DNA from: Anaerolineae bacterium
GTDB lineage: Bacteria > Chloroflexota > Anaerolineae > Promineifilales > Promineifilaceae
Assembly (NCBI GenBank): GCA_030425205.1
Contig: JAUIAP010000021.1
Location: forward strand, 49,584 to 113,583
Length of the DNA stretch: 64,000 bases
Direction: 5' to 3'
Part shown: piece after piece, positions 44,201-52,454 of the stretch
How the letters are laid out: the number at the start of each line of letters is the position of its first letter
Position numbering within the stretch: the first letter of the stretch is position 1
Program-made: the position numbers and the translations under genes
The notes under the pieces: generated by a model
Database searches by the model: none
Told to the model about the DNA's origin: nothing
What the model saw: only the letters and a program-made list of their open reading frames with translations

Positions 44201-45549
44201 GGGGTCAGGCCAGCACGACCGGGTGGCAGTTCAATGGGATAGTTGTAGGCGGCCGCCCCACTGAACGGGCTGGCCTGGGGAATGTTGGCCTCATATTTCC
44301 ACGGGCTGGGAGCCGAGCCACTGCTACTGCTGTTGACACCAGCAGACTTGCGCTGGATTCCGCTGATCTGTGCTTCCCATAGGTCGCTCGCAGAATCTAG
44401 CGTGAGCGGCGTGCTGATGAGACCCATGTAGTCGTGGATGTTGACATCTGGCGCGATGGAATGGGTCGGATCGTCCGCTGGAAACAACCCCAACGACCAA
44501 ATCTCGGCCGACCCCACATAACGATCCCGTACATCAAACGCCAAATAGAGACCGCTATCCGGCGTGATGACTGGCTCCCCCGTCAACGCATCGCGCAATT
44601 GCAGTTGAAATGACCACGTCGCTGGGTCGCCCAAGTCGTCCATATTCAAGACGACTGGCTCATTGGCAGGTGGCTCTGTCGTTTCAATGTCGTCAATCAT
44701 GCCATCTGTCGGGAATGGCGGGGCTGGCAGTTGGTCCATTGGTGGGGCGGGTGCCAACTGAAGATAAGGCGGGGCAACTGTCTCAAACACCTCAAATGGC
44801 GGCAGTTGCGACTGTTCGGCCGTCACCACCTCTGTGATGGTCTGCGTAAAATCTGCCTCATTCAACGGCATTGCCTCGGCTGTCGGTGGCTCCTCCGTCG
44901 GTTGGGGTTCGAATTGGTCTGCGGGGGTTTCCCCACTGCTGGGGTCTTCGTGTTGATCTGCTGGGTTTCCCAATGGCAATGCCGCATTCACATCCGCAAT
45001 GATTGGGTTGAGCGGTTCTGGCACCATCTCAGCAACTGCACTGGGGTTGAATTCAATGCTCTCCATCGGCACTAGGTCTGTCGGCACAATCCCATCTGCA
45101 TCATCCGCAACTTGTTCGACGAGCGCACTAACCGAGATGATCACATCCTCACCGATCACCCCCTCATCTACCAGCACGAGGACCGTTCCATTGTGCAAGG
45201 TTGCCACACCCCCTGCTTGACCGACCTGTACCGACTGCACTGTGCCATCAAGCGCGTCAACCTGTTGGGACACATCCAACGTCTGTAAGGTTGGCAGGAA
45301 GTCGGGGATTAGCTCTTCCAGTGACTCGGCACGGCTGGGGAGGTTGATTAACTGTGCATAACCACTCTCTGACCCATCGAATAGCGTCGTGTCATCAGAG
45401 GCTTCCCACTCTGGGGCTGTGTCCTCTTCGGCCGAAACCGCCTGCAAAAAACCAGGCCCTCGTTTTAATAACGGAACAAATAGCTGCAACAGCAGTGCTG
45501 CCACCATACACAATGAAAACAATCTTTGAAAACGCAGTTGACGCGACAT
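38284..45549 (-). CDS. RHS/YD-repeat polymorphic toxin protein
   Basis: Start chosen at 45549 (AAAGGAG upstream; signal sequence LFSLCMVAALLLQLFVPLL); an in-frame ATG at 45591 is less likely. The 2421-residue protein has an acidic, Pro-rich N-terminal region, a SpvB/TcaC-like segment (about 420-470, YNYPIELPPGRAGLTPNIDV), many YD repeats (about 1116-2033, e.g. YDANGNMTTRNADGK), and the RHS core (about 2040-2163) ending YYDPVLGRFLSADTIIP and the tip boundary NYIDPDGH. The 237-residue tip has GVNPVLLGMVIVNEL, then SFGITSIQIRNA, a Glu followed by a Gly-x-x-x-Ile-Gln pattern that recalls lysozyme or lytic-transglycosylase folds; I infer a wall-degrading toxin with modest confidence. RHS shells enclose and release such tips in contact-dependent competition. 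Downstream lie its candidate immunity gene and displaced cassettes. Confidence 0.9.
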   Translation of the reverse strand: MSRQLRFQRLFSLCMVAALLLQLFVPLLKRGPGFLQAVSAEEDTAPEWEASDDTTLFDGSESGYAQLINLPSRAESLEELIPDFLPTLQTLDVSQQVDALDGTVQSVQVGQAGGVATLHNGTVLVLVDEGVIGEDVIISVSALVEQVADDADGIVPTDLVPMESIEFNPSAVAEMVPEPLNPIIADVNAALPLGNPADQHEDPSSGETPADQFEPQPTEEPPTAEAMPLNEADFTQTITEVVTAEQSQLPPFEVFETVAPPYLQLAPAPPMDQLPAPPFPTDGMIDDIETTEPPANEPVVLNMDDLGDPATWSFQLQLRDALTGEPVITPDSGLYLAFDVRDRYVGSAEIWSLGLFPADDPTHSIAPDVNIHDYMGLISTPLTLDSASDLWEAQISGIQRKSAGVNSSSSGSAPSPWKYEANIPQASPFSGAAAYNYPIELPPGRAGLTPNIDVSYTSRSVDGLLANKGMDQGELGIGWSFNTIEINRTQSDVGHQGCHCARHYDRFSLALGGASFTLLYDRQINSNLLEYKALNAPQLRVRKHRNGNAPTDDGIYWTVTDADGTVYRLGYTNDAEVGHRSKNANNIQHISENGSAPTWVQSPKYSTTRWRVDTITDIAGNQIQYEYYEWASEVVQGVETWLNRLTAIRYNYSTTAPNQYTRIPAGSPHATDIFFHNNWHNWKGWPQDADGVNYFLVDEVRVEHLGQPFGRTKFNHTIHGRNNKVDDQCTTNPQDERMYSIAVVITGIEQEDWMGHLLPPTTFDYQAFKNVTGEYELCFLYERLTGVRTPYGGYTRILYQGDERSSVNREGYFHEAYTFYYIDTGLTAHSSYGQTWYVTRIENYDGVRGWFKDDLRGGEYTVTGYSYANPCYDDDDGVADSRFGAQATQCLMRRPTPDNPNNTENPYGSGKLQGFNESNTYQYDYASDNHPLLRRSNRRFYRDGFQANAGQEGYQHLLRFGKPYQENLYNSDGVLLERKEMYYATVSNNAKHYFTPLLAECQRTYNQYRVNTTAMNSYRHCVSYRYDENMQGDQQLGNVTTIQQYGSIGGSARWQTTVRKYFPNTGDNWVVNRVAWEAVNDWGNLSAFTVNYYDNRHHDYDDFKLPPTQGRLTRVVQFENSAAVSDGNADGGISTFFAYDPVGNIASVADDGGNTTTTDYDPTYRLYPTTVCNPNDQCEYFDYFYLPQDNGNYSNDGKAGLLHRHQQVNELWQYYFYDSRGRLKQTFQGWREQGHPNNQTDGYIRVRPNVVYHYEDATIGGADGRLTKLPWSATWTKTQDYAIQWSNGGAWSREIYNGFGQVVQRQTPHTDWAVEGSGARGQRIISDVTYDGAGQTVAQSKPYFAPAIASSSDRNLYVTPDRSQPHSTTRYDAAGRAVWSQDLNGETSAAIHGNRSRYSRDGRGFLSAAFFDAVGQLTAVDESVATFSDDFRPDDYSRSNTGFGYSWGVQGNVQETEHVARLTGDGSWNNYLYNDLPTGGDQGVQFSFRASSEARGAFYIKRGTWPDPAGDPEAYDYQRWGIYLDGTQLLTDQYEDEVHLPAQVLMTLTAGKRYNVLLRGAQSSDAAFSLLVWEDGNPQKRAELQQWKNSRWHQAGWRFYAQLNSGQVDLDNYNELTVNRTRYRYDVLGNLTAVTNAQGHQTTMEYDWLERKTRMVDPDMGTWTYQYDKRGNLISQTDAKNQTIAFVYDNLNRLTEKRVGSATGAYLARFEYDGGQSDSNRSRGQRTAAYAYAPPAAGEEMYHNRVAYSYDELGRVEREIRHFRADGLSVYNFDFVYSQGNLPVAMRYPDGEEVQTGYDWQTGLATSLRQYDASNPGQNKFVDYISNGTTYNEAGQITQLIYGNGRTANYTYDDGYRLSAMTTLSDDLPDFSYDYDGNSNIWRIYEQMNGLNQYQQFTYDSLNRLRVAYTRNGNNEYDFDQAGAYYQSTAYDALGNITGKADYKDRNYTYNRYGYGQANGILTGEMQHIHAVTHLNNTEMFEYDANGNMTTRNADGKTWTQTWTVENMLKRANDGTDDVQFFYDADGQMVLRQESGQRKTVNLGDGLYQRTYVGNDPAGALEDHKRYMFNGQAVAERQNNSVFFTLNDHLGGAVSNFGASWGTRQTRRDAWGQERYRNGTIISNYAFTGQRWDERLGLYDYNARYYDPVLGRFLSADTIIPDGTNPQHFSRYTYVSNSPPNYIDPDGHIEQEVARQVLERNSTVIHAEARKRDGVNPVLLGMVIVNELGTGIQSLEGGNEAFLNYLKLLALVRPEKAEARLLTASFGITSIQIRNARMLEDLGYIDRFDGDNWELAEALNANEGLSIQYTAAMLQYLGDQIDAWATANGVTLTPSQRDSLIMQAYNSGWNDDSNDYDLLDNIEAGIEDGHAAQDVVNQIAEDGTNMNGEATSAAGYLKDALGWKDFVIEVLYAPFDDRNMI

Positions 45550-45852
45550 AAGAACTCCTTTTGGAACGGTTGGGATGCGTGGTTGACGCATGGGTACATC
45601 GCACCACAGCTGGGTGCGATTGTGTCAATCGATTGTGATTCAATTGGATGGCATCGAATTCAGAACGCGGGCAGAATTTACCCCCCCGTGTATATCGTCC
45701 ACTTCCGTTAGCGGTAACGTGCGTTTTCTATACCTTTTCTGTATCTTTTTGGGTGGATCGCACACTTTGGCACAGCACGGCACAAATGTAGCCTCGTCAG
45801 GTAATCGCAGTCTCTTTTCATAACTGGGCTTGAAATCTCAGCATCGTAGACG
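45550..45852 (-). other. Upstream region of the RHS gene
   Basis: About 300 bases between two minus-strand genes. ATCGCACC / GGTGCGAT (45598-45605 and 45613-45620) forms an 8-bp inverted repeat about 50 bases upstream of the RHS start and may be an operator or the terminator stem of the ATPase operon. No further gene is seen. Confidence 0.4.
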
Positions 45853-48531
45853 TTACCGCCCCCAGCGCGGCTGCCAATCGGCCGAATCGTTCCGCGTCAA
45901 CTGCCGCACATCAGATCCGTCAGGACGCATGACGTACAAATCATTGTCACCATCACGGTAGGACGTGAACACGATCCAGTTGCCATCCAACGACCACGCG
46001 GGTGCGAGATTGTCACCAAACGTTGTCAACTGTCGCATCTCGCTCCCATCAACAGCAGCCGCATAGATGTTCCGTGCGCCGCGTTCACCCGCATAGATCA
46101 ACAGCCATTTCCCATCGGGTGACCAATCACTGCGTCCCCCAATGTTGTCGATGGGCAAGTTTAGCTGGCGCAGGTTTTTCCCATTTCGACCAACAATATG
46201 AGGCATGTACCCTTCCCCATTGGGCAAACGCAGCGCAAACGCAATTTCGCTGCCATCAGGCGACCACGTTGGATCAAGCGCATCCAACGTATCAGAATCC
46301 GTCAATGGAAATGGAACGCTTCCGTCTGCGCCCATAATCCAGACATTTTGCACATCGCTCTCTGCACGGGTGAACACAATCTCGTTGCCGTCGGGCGACA
46401 ATTCTGGCGCATAGTCGCCATTACGTGGTGGTGTCAGCAATGCTGTGCCGTCCGCCGTCAGGCGATGGATGCCAAATGCGTTGGTGCGACGGCTGGAAAA
46501 GAGGATGTCACCATCGGCCGAAATCGAACCATACCAGTCAGTCGTTTCTTCAAATGTGAGCTGCCGCTGGTTTTCGCCCGTCGCGTCGATGGCGCAAAGT
46601 TGGTCGATATTCACAACGAAACAGGTGTAGACAATCGTGCCAAATGTCTCAGTCGGTTCAAAGGGGAGCGGTTCTGTAACCAGTTTGGCGACGAGGGGCG
46701 TGGGGGACAGCGTTTGGGGCGGCGCGATTGGTGTGGCGGATGAGGTCGCTGTGGGAGATGGTGGGATGGGTGTGGCAGATGACGTGGGCGCACGTTGGGC
46801 GACTGCGACCTGTGTCGCTGTGAGCGTTGGCACGAGGTCTGCTAATGCACCGCCGTTTTCGCGCAGATAGGTTTGAATGTCGGCCGAATCCCCCACCACT
46901 GTCTCAACTCGTTCGCGCCATTCTTCGAACTGATAAAGCCACGTCAAATCCTCTACCGCTGCTGCGCCTTCGCCCAACCTCGCATGGGTCAACGCTCGCT
47001 CATAGCGCGTCACGCTGTTGTCAGGGTTGAGCGCAATGGCGACGCTATATTCAATTCGCGCCTGTTCATCATTGCCCGTTTCCACATTTTCCCGTGCGCG
47101 TAGCCAGCTTTGAATTTCAATCGCCAGCGGCGTGTCGCCTAACGCTTGTACCATCGCTTCCAACAGTAGCGTGTCGTTTGCCGTTTCATAGACCAATGCG
47201 GTAAGTGCCGCCGCTGGCACAGGGTCACCTTGTTCAAATAGGGCGATCTGTTCCGCTTGCGACAGGGCATTGAAGCGGTTAAGCGCACTGTTTTCGTCAA
47301 GGGCGATGATACGGTTGAGGGTGTTAAGGCGGGAAGAAGAATCGGCAGATTCTGCAAACTGTGTCAAATTCAACGCCAGCAGTTCCGCCTCTGTTTGCTG
47401 CTGCTGACGCACGTTCCACGCGAGAGAGCCAATCAGCAACACGCTCAACAACAGAACCATCATAAGTGCTAGCGGCCGACGGTGTGGCAACCACTCCCGC
47501 AGCCACGCCGCGTCGAACACGGTTGCATAGACGCGATTGCGAACCCGTAACCGCTCCCCTTCCCCCACCTTGACTAACCCGTACAGCTTCAACTCACGCT
47601 GTAAGTCGGACGCTTCATCATTCAACACGCGCTTACCTCGCAACACCTGTCGATACAGTCTCAGCAGTGCCTCGCGGTTAGGGCTGTTTGTCATGCGTCC
47701 TGCCACAAACTGAATGTTGCTGTCCGTCGTGCGGGCGCGTTCGGTCACAAACAGCGCGTGAACCAACTCATCCACTTGCGCGGGTGTCCATGCGCTTTCG
47801 GCCGACATTGCCAGTGCGATTTTCTGTGTCAGATAAGGGTGTCCGTCTGTCCAGTCAAAGATGCGCTCGATGGCGGCAGGGGCAACGTGCGGCAACCCTT
47901 TCACAAGAACGGGATGTGCTGCCACGCTGGACAATTCGCGCAAGTTGATGCGCTCGCCGACATTGAACGGGGTGCGGTCTACCGCTTTGATGAGATCATT
48001 CGGCTGGGCAACCCCGAGCAGCACAACGGAGAGATTGGGGGATGCGGGATTGAACAAGGCGCGGATCGCTGCAAAAAAGTCGTCCGAAAAGGGCAGCTTG
48101 AGCGCACTGTCTACCTCGTCGATAAACAGCGCGACGAGACCAGCGCATTCGGCCGAAATCACGTCGCGCATAAACTTGCTAAAGCGACGCACGGGTGACA
48201 GGGCGGCTTGCGAAAACCACCACGCTTCTGCATCAGTCACTAAACCAAGCTGCCCCGCCAAATCATCCAGCACGCTGACATACCATTCGTCTAGTGTCGC
48301 CGTGCCGATGGCGGTTAAGTCGATGATCGCCGTTTGGACGTGGCGTTCGCGCAGTCGATGTGCCGTGCGCGTCATCAGGCTACTCTTTCCCATTTGGCGC
48401 GTCGTCAGCACGTAGCACAGCCGTCCCGCGAGGACGAGATTGAGCAGGTCATTATCGGCCGATCGCTCCACATAAGACGGCGCATCGCTTCGCAGCGTCC
48501 CACCAGCGGTGAAAAACGTCTCGCCGCTCAT
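45853..48531 (-). CDS. AAA-like ATPase with membrane helix, TPR-like region and TolB-type beta-propeller
   Basis: An 892-residue protein. Residues 1-330 form an AAA-like domain of the AAA_35 type: opening FFTAGGTLRSDAPSYVER, Walker A TTRQMGKSS, Walker B LVALFIDEVDSAL, then TDGHPYLTQKI. One membrane helix follows (about 357-375, LALMMVLLLSVLLIGSLAW), helical/TPR-like repeats (about 390-560), a Pro/Thr linker, and a C-terminal propeller with at least five PD40 blades (WSPDGSEIAFAL, WSPDGKWLLIY, WSLDGNWIVFTS). The ATPase is inside, the propeller outside. In related proteins this layout is linked to signal transduction, but the ligand is unknown. Its ATG overlaps the stop of the upstream ATPase gene (ATGA). 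Confidence 0.88.
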   Translation of the reverse strand: MSGETFFTAGGTLRSDAPSYVERSADNDLLNLVLAGRLCYVLTTRQMGKSSLMTRTAHRLRERHVQTAIIDLTAIGTATLDEWYVSVLDDLAGQLGLVTDAEAWWFSQAALSPVRRFSKFMRDVISAECAGLVALFIDEVDSALKLPFSDDFFAAIRALFNPASPNLSVVLLGVAQPNDLIKAVDRTPFNVGERINLRELSSVAAHPVLVKGLPHVAPAAIERIFDWTDGHPYLTQKIALAMSAESAWTPAQVDELVHALFVTERARTTDSNIQFVAGRMTNSPNREALLRLYRQVLRGKRVLNDEASDLQRELKLYGLVKVGEGERLRVRNRVYATVFDAAWLREWLPHRRPLALMMVLLLSVLLIGSLAWNVRQQQQTEAELLALNLTQFAESADSSSRLNTLNRIIALDENSALNRFNALSQAEQIALFEQGDPVPAAALTALVYETANDTLLLEAMVQALGDTPLAIEIQSWLRARENVETGNDEQARIEYSVAIALNPDNSVTRYERALTHARLGEGAAAVEDLTWLYQFEEWRERVETVVGDSADIQTYLRENGGALADLVPTLTATQVAVAQRAPTSSATPIPPSPTATSSATPIAPPQTLSPTPLVAKLVTEPLPFEPTETFGTIVYTCFVVNIDQLCAIDATGENQRQLTFEETTDWYGSISADGDILFSSRRTNAFGIHRLTADGTALLTPPRNGDYAPELSPDGNEIVFTRAESDVQNVWIMGADGSVPFPLTDSDTLDALDPTWSPDGSEIAFALRLPNGEGYMPHIVGRNGKNLRQLNLPIDNIGGRSDWSPDGKWLLIYAGERGARNIYAAAVDGSEMRQLTTFGDNLAPAWSLDGNWIVFTSYRDGDNDLYVMRPDGSDVRQLTRNDSADWQPRWGR

Positions 48532-49931
48532 AGCCGCCCCACAAAATAGTCGCGGTAAAGCGGACAGCGCACCTGATACTTTGCCCCACTTTGTCGAATC
48601 AGTCCCGCTTTCTGCAAGCGCAACAATGCCGTCTCAGCAAGGGTCTTGTTCAATAGAACTGCTTGCAATCCTTGCCTAATTTCGTCGTCACTATGCGAAA
48701 TTCGCCAGAGGTGTCCCAAATGTTCCGCAAATGGGCTGGTCGCCTCATTCGCTGTTGCCATCAATGTTTCGAGTGATTGCGACTGCGTGACGACGCTGTA
48801 CAACGTCAAGCGGGTCAAGAATGGATGTCCCCCTACCCAATGATAAAGCTGTTGCGTCTCAGCTTCTGTCAGCGGTGCGCCATGTCGCTCGTTGAGGTCG
48901 CGCACCTGTGCCAGCGTAAAATCTTCCAGATAGAGCGTTCGGCCGACGTTGAACGGCGACTGCTGCAAATCTTGAATCAACAGATAAGGCTCCGTCGAAA
49001 TCGCCATCAGGATCGTCAAGCGTTCCCACTGTGGATTCCGCGACCGCAAGTTGTGCCATGAGCGCAAAAGGCCAAAAAAGTCGTTACCGAAGGGGGTGGC
49101 GACGAGGCGATCCACTTCATCAAGCGCGAGAATGAGCGACGTTTCGGCCGATGGCAGCACCACGCGCTCGATCAGCTTCGTCAGCTTACGCGCCGCCCCC
49201 AGCCGACTCCGCCATGCGCGTTCAACAAGTTCACTCTCCAACGCCAACTCATCGACTATCCACGCCGCAAGCAGGTGTAAAAAGTCGTCATAGTGGGTGA
49301 AGTCACTTTGGGGAATCGCTTGCAGATCGATATAGACAACGCGGCTATTTGACTGCGCGACCGCCGCCTCAACCCCACGCACCAGCAGGGACGTTTTCCC
49401 AACCTGCCGCGCACCGCGCAGCGTCACCGTTTGTCCATTCAGCAGACGCGACAGCTCCGCATCACTTTGACGGGCAATGTACAGCGGGTCGTTCAGCCGC
49501 ACCGCCCCACCCGGCCAACTTTGCGCAACATTGGGCTGACGCGAATCAGCCTCCCATCGCTGCAAAATCAGCGCAAGCTCATCAATCGCACGACGCAGCT
49601 CGCGGTAATACTGACCCCCCTCCGCCATGCCGATGCGTGCCTGCACCGTGCCGCGTGGCTGATGGCGCAGATAGAGCAGCGTGAGCAGCGTCCATGTGCG
49701 CCACGTCGGGTCGAGCCAGCGCGGATCGTCGTCTCGGTCAGGTGTTTCGTCGCTGGGGGCAGTGGCGTGGATGGCGCGGCGCATGTGGTCGCGCAGCGCG
49801 TCGGCGTGCGGTCTGGTTTGCAAACTGGCGAGTTGCGTTAGGGGATGGTCGGCTAACTCAATCGGCCGATGCCACAGCTTCAACGCCGATTTGGTCAAAG
49901 ACGACCACTCTTTTTGGCTAAATTGGCTCAT
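48528..49931 (-). CDS. AAA-like ATPase (winged-helix N-terminal region), partner of the propeller ATPase
   Basis: The frame is open to 50021, but the Met at 49931 (MSQFSQKEWSSL) begins the plausible protein; no strong ribosome site is seen at either, so the start is uncertain. The 467-residue product has an N-terminal helical effector-like region (TLLYLRHQPRGTVQARIG), then an AAA-like ATPase with Walker A RGARQVGKTSLL, Walker B LILALDEVDRLV, and HWVGGHPFLTRLTLYS. It ends in a winged-helix-like segment (LLRLQKAGLIRQSGAKYQV). It overlaps the next ATPase by 4 bases, so the two are made together and probably work together. Both keep the Gly-Lys-(Ser/Thr)-Ser Walker core. Confidence 0.85.
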   Translation of the reverse strand: MSQFSQKEWSSLTKSALKLWHRPIELADHPLTQLASLQTRPHADALRDHMRRAIHATAPSDETPDRDDDPRWLDPTWRTWTLLTLLYLRHQPRGTVQARIGMAEGGQYYRELRRAIDELALILQRWEADSRQPNVAQSWPGGAVRLNDPLYIARQSDAELSRLLNGQTVTLRGARQVGKTSLLVRGVEAAVAQSNSRVVYIDLQAIPQSDFTHYDDFLHLLAAWIVDELALESELVERAWRSRLGAARKLTKLIERVVLPSAETSLILALDEVDRLVATPFGNDFFGLLRSWHNLRSRNPQWERLTILMAISTEPYLLIQDLQQSPFNVGRTLYLEDFTLAQVRDLNERHGAPLTEAETQQLYHWVGGHPFLTRLTLYSVVTQSQSLETLMATANEATSPFAEHLGHLWRISHSDDEIRQGLQAVLLNKTLAETALLRLQKAGLIRQSGAKYQVRCPLYRDYFVGRL

Positions 49932-50053
49932 CACGTTGCGATAAGAATAACACATTTCCCACTGGCAAACTCCCGCAAAACTCCCGCACACGTCGTCATA
50001 AAGGCGGGAGCAGATCGGCAATTTGGCGCGTCAATCTTGCCTATTCTGTGGGC
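49932..50053. promoter_or_regulatory. Divergent promoter region with tandem and inverted CTCCCGC sites
   Basis: Between the divergent ATPase operon and the deacetylase-like gene, AAACTCCCGCA occurs twice in direct tandem (49967-49977 and 49978-49988). The inverted core GCGGGAG is at 50004-50010. An 11-base period places the two copies on the same DNA face. A regulator-binding site controlling both directions is likely; the protein is unknown. Confidence 0.5.
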
Positions 50054-50956
50054 ATGATCACACGACGCGACTTTCTAAAAACGTTTGGTGGGGTGCTAGG
50101 AGCGGCGATGTTGCCACCCTTTCCAATTGCGCCCAAAGTGCCGATCCCGCCTTCGCTGATGCTGCACAGTCCACACGGCAAGGGTCACTTTTTAGCGCAA
50201 CTGCTCGACGCGCTCAACGCCAGCGGCTTCACAGCGACGACGTACAAAGCGTGGCGGCGCAGCGTGCGCTTGGGCAAACCCATCCACAACCCGCTGCTCA
50301 TCAGCATCGACGATTTGACCCTCGCGCAGGATGTCACCTACGCATGGGAGACGTTTGCACAGATGAAACAAACGCTGCAACAGGCGGGCATGGTGGCGAC
50401 CTATGGCGTGATTACAACCCCCGTTGTCAATGAACACGTTTGGCGCGAACAGGATGCACAACGCTGGGCGTTGATGACAGAGTGGATCGCAGATGGGTTT
50501 GAATTGGCGACCCACACCGCCTATCACTCCTGTTTTAGCAACAAGTACAGCTTGCCGCGTGCCGATTTTGAACAGTCTGATTACGATGCGGAGATTTGCG
50601 ATTCGGCCGAACTCATCGAACGCCAACTCGCCACACATGGAACCCCCTACCGTGTCGAAACGCTTATCCTTCCCTACGGCAGCGGCTATAGCTACATGCA
50701 GCCCGACCCGTGTGTTCACGCCGGCATTCTGCACGCCTGTCGCCAAACCAACATCCGCATGATCGCTGGCATCCCGCACGGCCGTGACCCGCTCAGCCAG
50801 CTATCCCACCAGCCAGTTTACATGGGGCGAATCTCACCAGTCGTTACGACCGACCAGCGGCTTGATGTCGCTGGGACGGTCACTCTTTTAGAAGAATGGG
50901 CGGCACGCAACCCTGTGCAGCTTCCGATGCGAAGGCCAAATTTTGTGATGGCGTGA
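50054..50956 (+). CDS. Tat-exported polysaccharide-deacetylase-like protein
   Basis: ATG 50054 starts a twin-arginine signal (MITRRDFLKTFGGVLGAAML); a GTG two codons earlier is possible. The 300-residue product has a NodB-like layout: LLISIDDLTL matches the Asp-Asp metal motif and ELATHTAYHSCF the His-x-x-x-His motif. Near the end, ETLILPYGSGYSY fits the proline-containing third motif. It would be a secreted, folded metal-dependent hydrolase acting on acylated polysaccharide or peptidoglycan; the substrate is unknown. It stands alone and divergent to the ATPase pair. Confidence 0.75.
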   Translation: MITRRDFLKTFGGVLGAAMLPPFPIAPKVPIPPSLMLHSPHGKGHFLAQLLDALNASGFTATTYKAWRRSVRLGKPIHNPLLISIDDLTLAQDVTYAWETFAQMKQTLQQAGMVATYGVITTPVVNEHVWREQDAQRWALMTEWIADGFELATHTAYHSCFSNKYSLPRADFEQSDYDAEICDSAELIERQLATHGTPYRVETLILPYGSGYSYMQPDPCVHAGILHACRQTNIRMIAGIPHGRDPLSQLSHQPVYMGRISPVVTTDQRLDVAGTVTLLEEWAARNPVQLPMRRPNFVMA

Positions 50957-50984
50957 TGGGTTGTCGTTAGCCAAACTGGGTGCG

Positions 50985-51110
50985 AACATCGGCCCGATTC
51001 CCTCACACCATCCCAATCCGCATCTACTTTGACAAAGGCGAGATATCGTGCACGGTCAAACGCCAACGCTCGGCGCAGAGCTGTCGCGGCTTGGGATGCA
51101 TCTTTTCACC
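50985..51110 (-). pseudogene. Possible 3' remnant of a TPR-protein gene
   Basis: The minus strand reads AATALRRALAFDRARYLAF followed by VKVDADWDGVRE, like the last TPR and the KTDxDFDxLR ending common in bacterial TPR proteins. There is no start and nothing upstream, as the serine-hydrolase gene occupies the adjoining bases. Too short to be certain. Confidence 0.3.
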
Positions 51111-51149
51111 TACTTGATACGCTCCCGATTTGCAAGTCAACACAGTGAT

Positions 51150-52361
51150 TTATGGCTGTGAAATTCCCAGACAGTCGTAGAATGCCCGCCGTAGCGCAGC
51201 CTCACGTGGATCATCAACCAGATAGAAACCCATCCGATTCATCGCGTAGGCAAAACCGACTTTTGCATCTGGGTCCGCAAAACCAAAGGACCCACCCGCC
51301 CCCGGTGTGCCAAAGGCGCGCTGGCTGCTCCCAAAGCGAATATCGGCCGATGGCTTCATATACCCCAACGAATAGGCCGTATTGATCCGCATCACCGCAT
51401 CGAGCGAGCCGTCGGTTGGTGTGGCGGCGGGTTCAGTCAGTGCGTCTAGCGTCTCCTGTCGAATCTGTAACCGTTCACCACCCGTCGCAAACTCGCTGTA
51501 CGCTTTGGCGATGCTGCGAACCTGTCCGATGCCGTTCGAGGCGGGCAACTCGATCGACTGCATAGCCCTATCATTGTAGCGTTTTGGCAAACCCAATACT
51601 TTTGGATTGGAGAAGCTGCGTGCCGTAATGGAGCGTGGGTTGAGAAAGTTGCGGACAAAGGCAAATGGCATTTTGTGTATATTGAACAACATCCGCCACG
51701 GCGCATACGCATCCAGCACGGCGATACGCTCGCGCGGAATGTCGGCGGGTAGACCGATATAAAATTCGAGACCGAGCGGCTGCGCGACCTCATCTTGAAA
51801 ATATCGGCCGATTGTGCGCCCTTGTGGATCGACGCGCCGCAATAGCTCACCCTCATACCAGCCCAGTGTCAGCGCATGATAGCCGTGCTTTTCGCCGGGC
51901 GTCCACGCGGGCTTTTGTTTGCCAATCGCTGCCGCGACGCGGTCTGGGTCACCTAATGCAGCGAGGTCAAGCGGCTCATCAATCGCGGATAAGCCCGCCT
52001 TGTGGCTCAACAGTTGACGAATCGTGATCGCCGCCTTGCCATTGACCGCAAATTCAGGCCAATGCTGGGCAACCAAATCATCATACGCGAACAGCCCGCG
52101 CGAATGCGCGTGTGCGACTGCTAGTGACGCAATCCCTTTCGTCGTTGAGAAGACGAGAATCAGCGTGTCCTCTTCCCATGGCGCATCGGTCTGTTTGTCA
52201 CGCACGCCGCCCCACAAGTCAACGACCTTCTCCCCATTGTGATAAATCGCGCACGCCGCGCCTAGCTCATTGCGCTTCTCAAAGTTCTCGATAAATGCGT
52301 CGCGGACTTTTTCAAACCCGCGGGCGACCGTTCCGTGTATTTGTGACTGATCGAATGCCAT
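51150..52361 (-). CDS. Serine hydrolase of the beta-lactamase (class C / EstB-like) fold
   Basis: A 403-residue cytoplasmic protein (no signal peptide), with GGAG 8 bases before the ATG. The catalytic SxxK is STTKG (near residue 72), the second motif is Tyr in GYHALTLGW (Y-H-A in place of Y-x-N, as in EstB-type esterases), and a Gly-rich loop GTPGAGGSFGF matches the third. The family includes esterases and peptidases rather than true beta-lactamases when cytoplasmic. The natural substrate cannot be told. It is monocistronic. Confidence 0.9.
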   Translation of the reverse strand: MAFDQSQIHGTVARGFEKVRDAFIENFEKRNELGAACAIYHNGEKVVDLWGGVRDKQTDAPWEEDTLILVFSTTKGIASLAVAHAHSRGLFAYDDLVAQHWPEFAVNGKAAITIRQLLSHKAGLSAIDEPLDLAALGDPDRVAAAIGKQKPAWTPGEKHGYHALTLGWYEGELLRRVDPQGRTIGRYFQDEVAQPLGLEFYIGLPADIPRERIAVLDAYAPWRMLFNIHKMPFAFVRNFLNPRSITARSFSNPKVLGLPKRYNDRAMQSIELPASNGIGQVRSIAKAYSEFATGGERLQIRQETLDALTEPAATPTDGSLDAVMRINTAYSLGYMKPSADIRFGSSQRAFGTPGAGGSFGFADPDAKVGFAYAMNRMGFYLVDDPREAALRRAFYDCLGISQP

Positions 52362-52454
52362 CTGTTTTCTCCGCTAAAATAATCATTTGCAACGAACTGT
52401 GTTTGAAGTTGCGATAACTGGCGATATGCTCACAGCTAATTGAAGGATTGTCAA

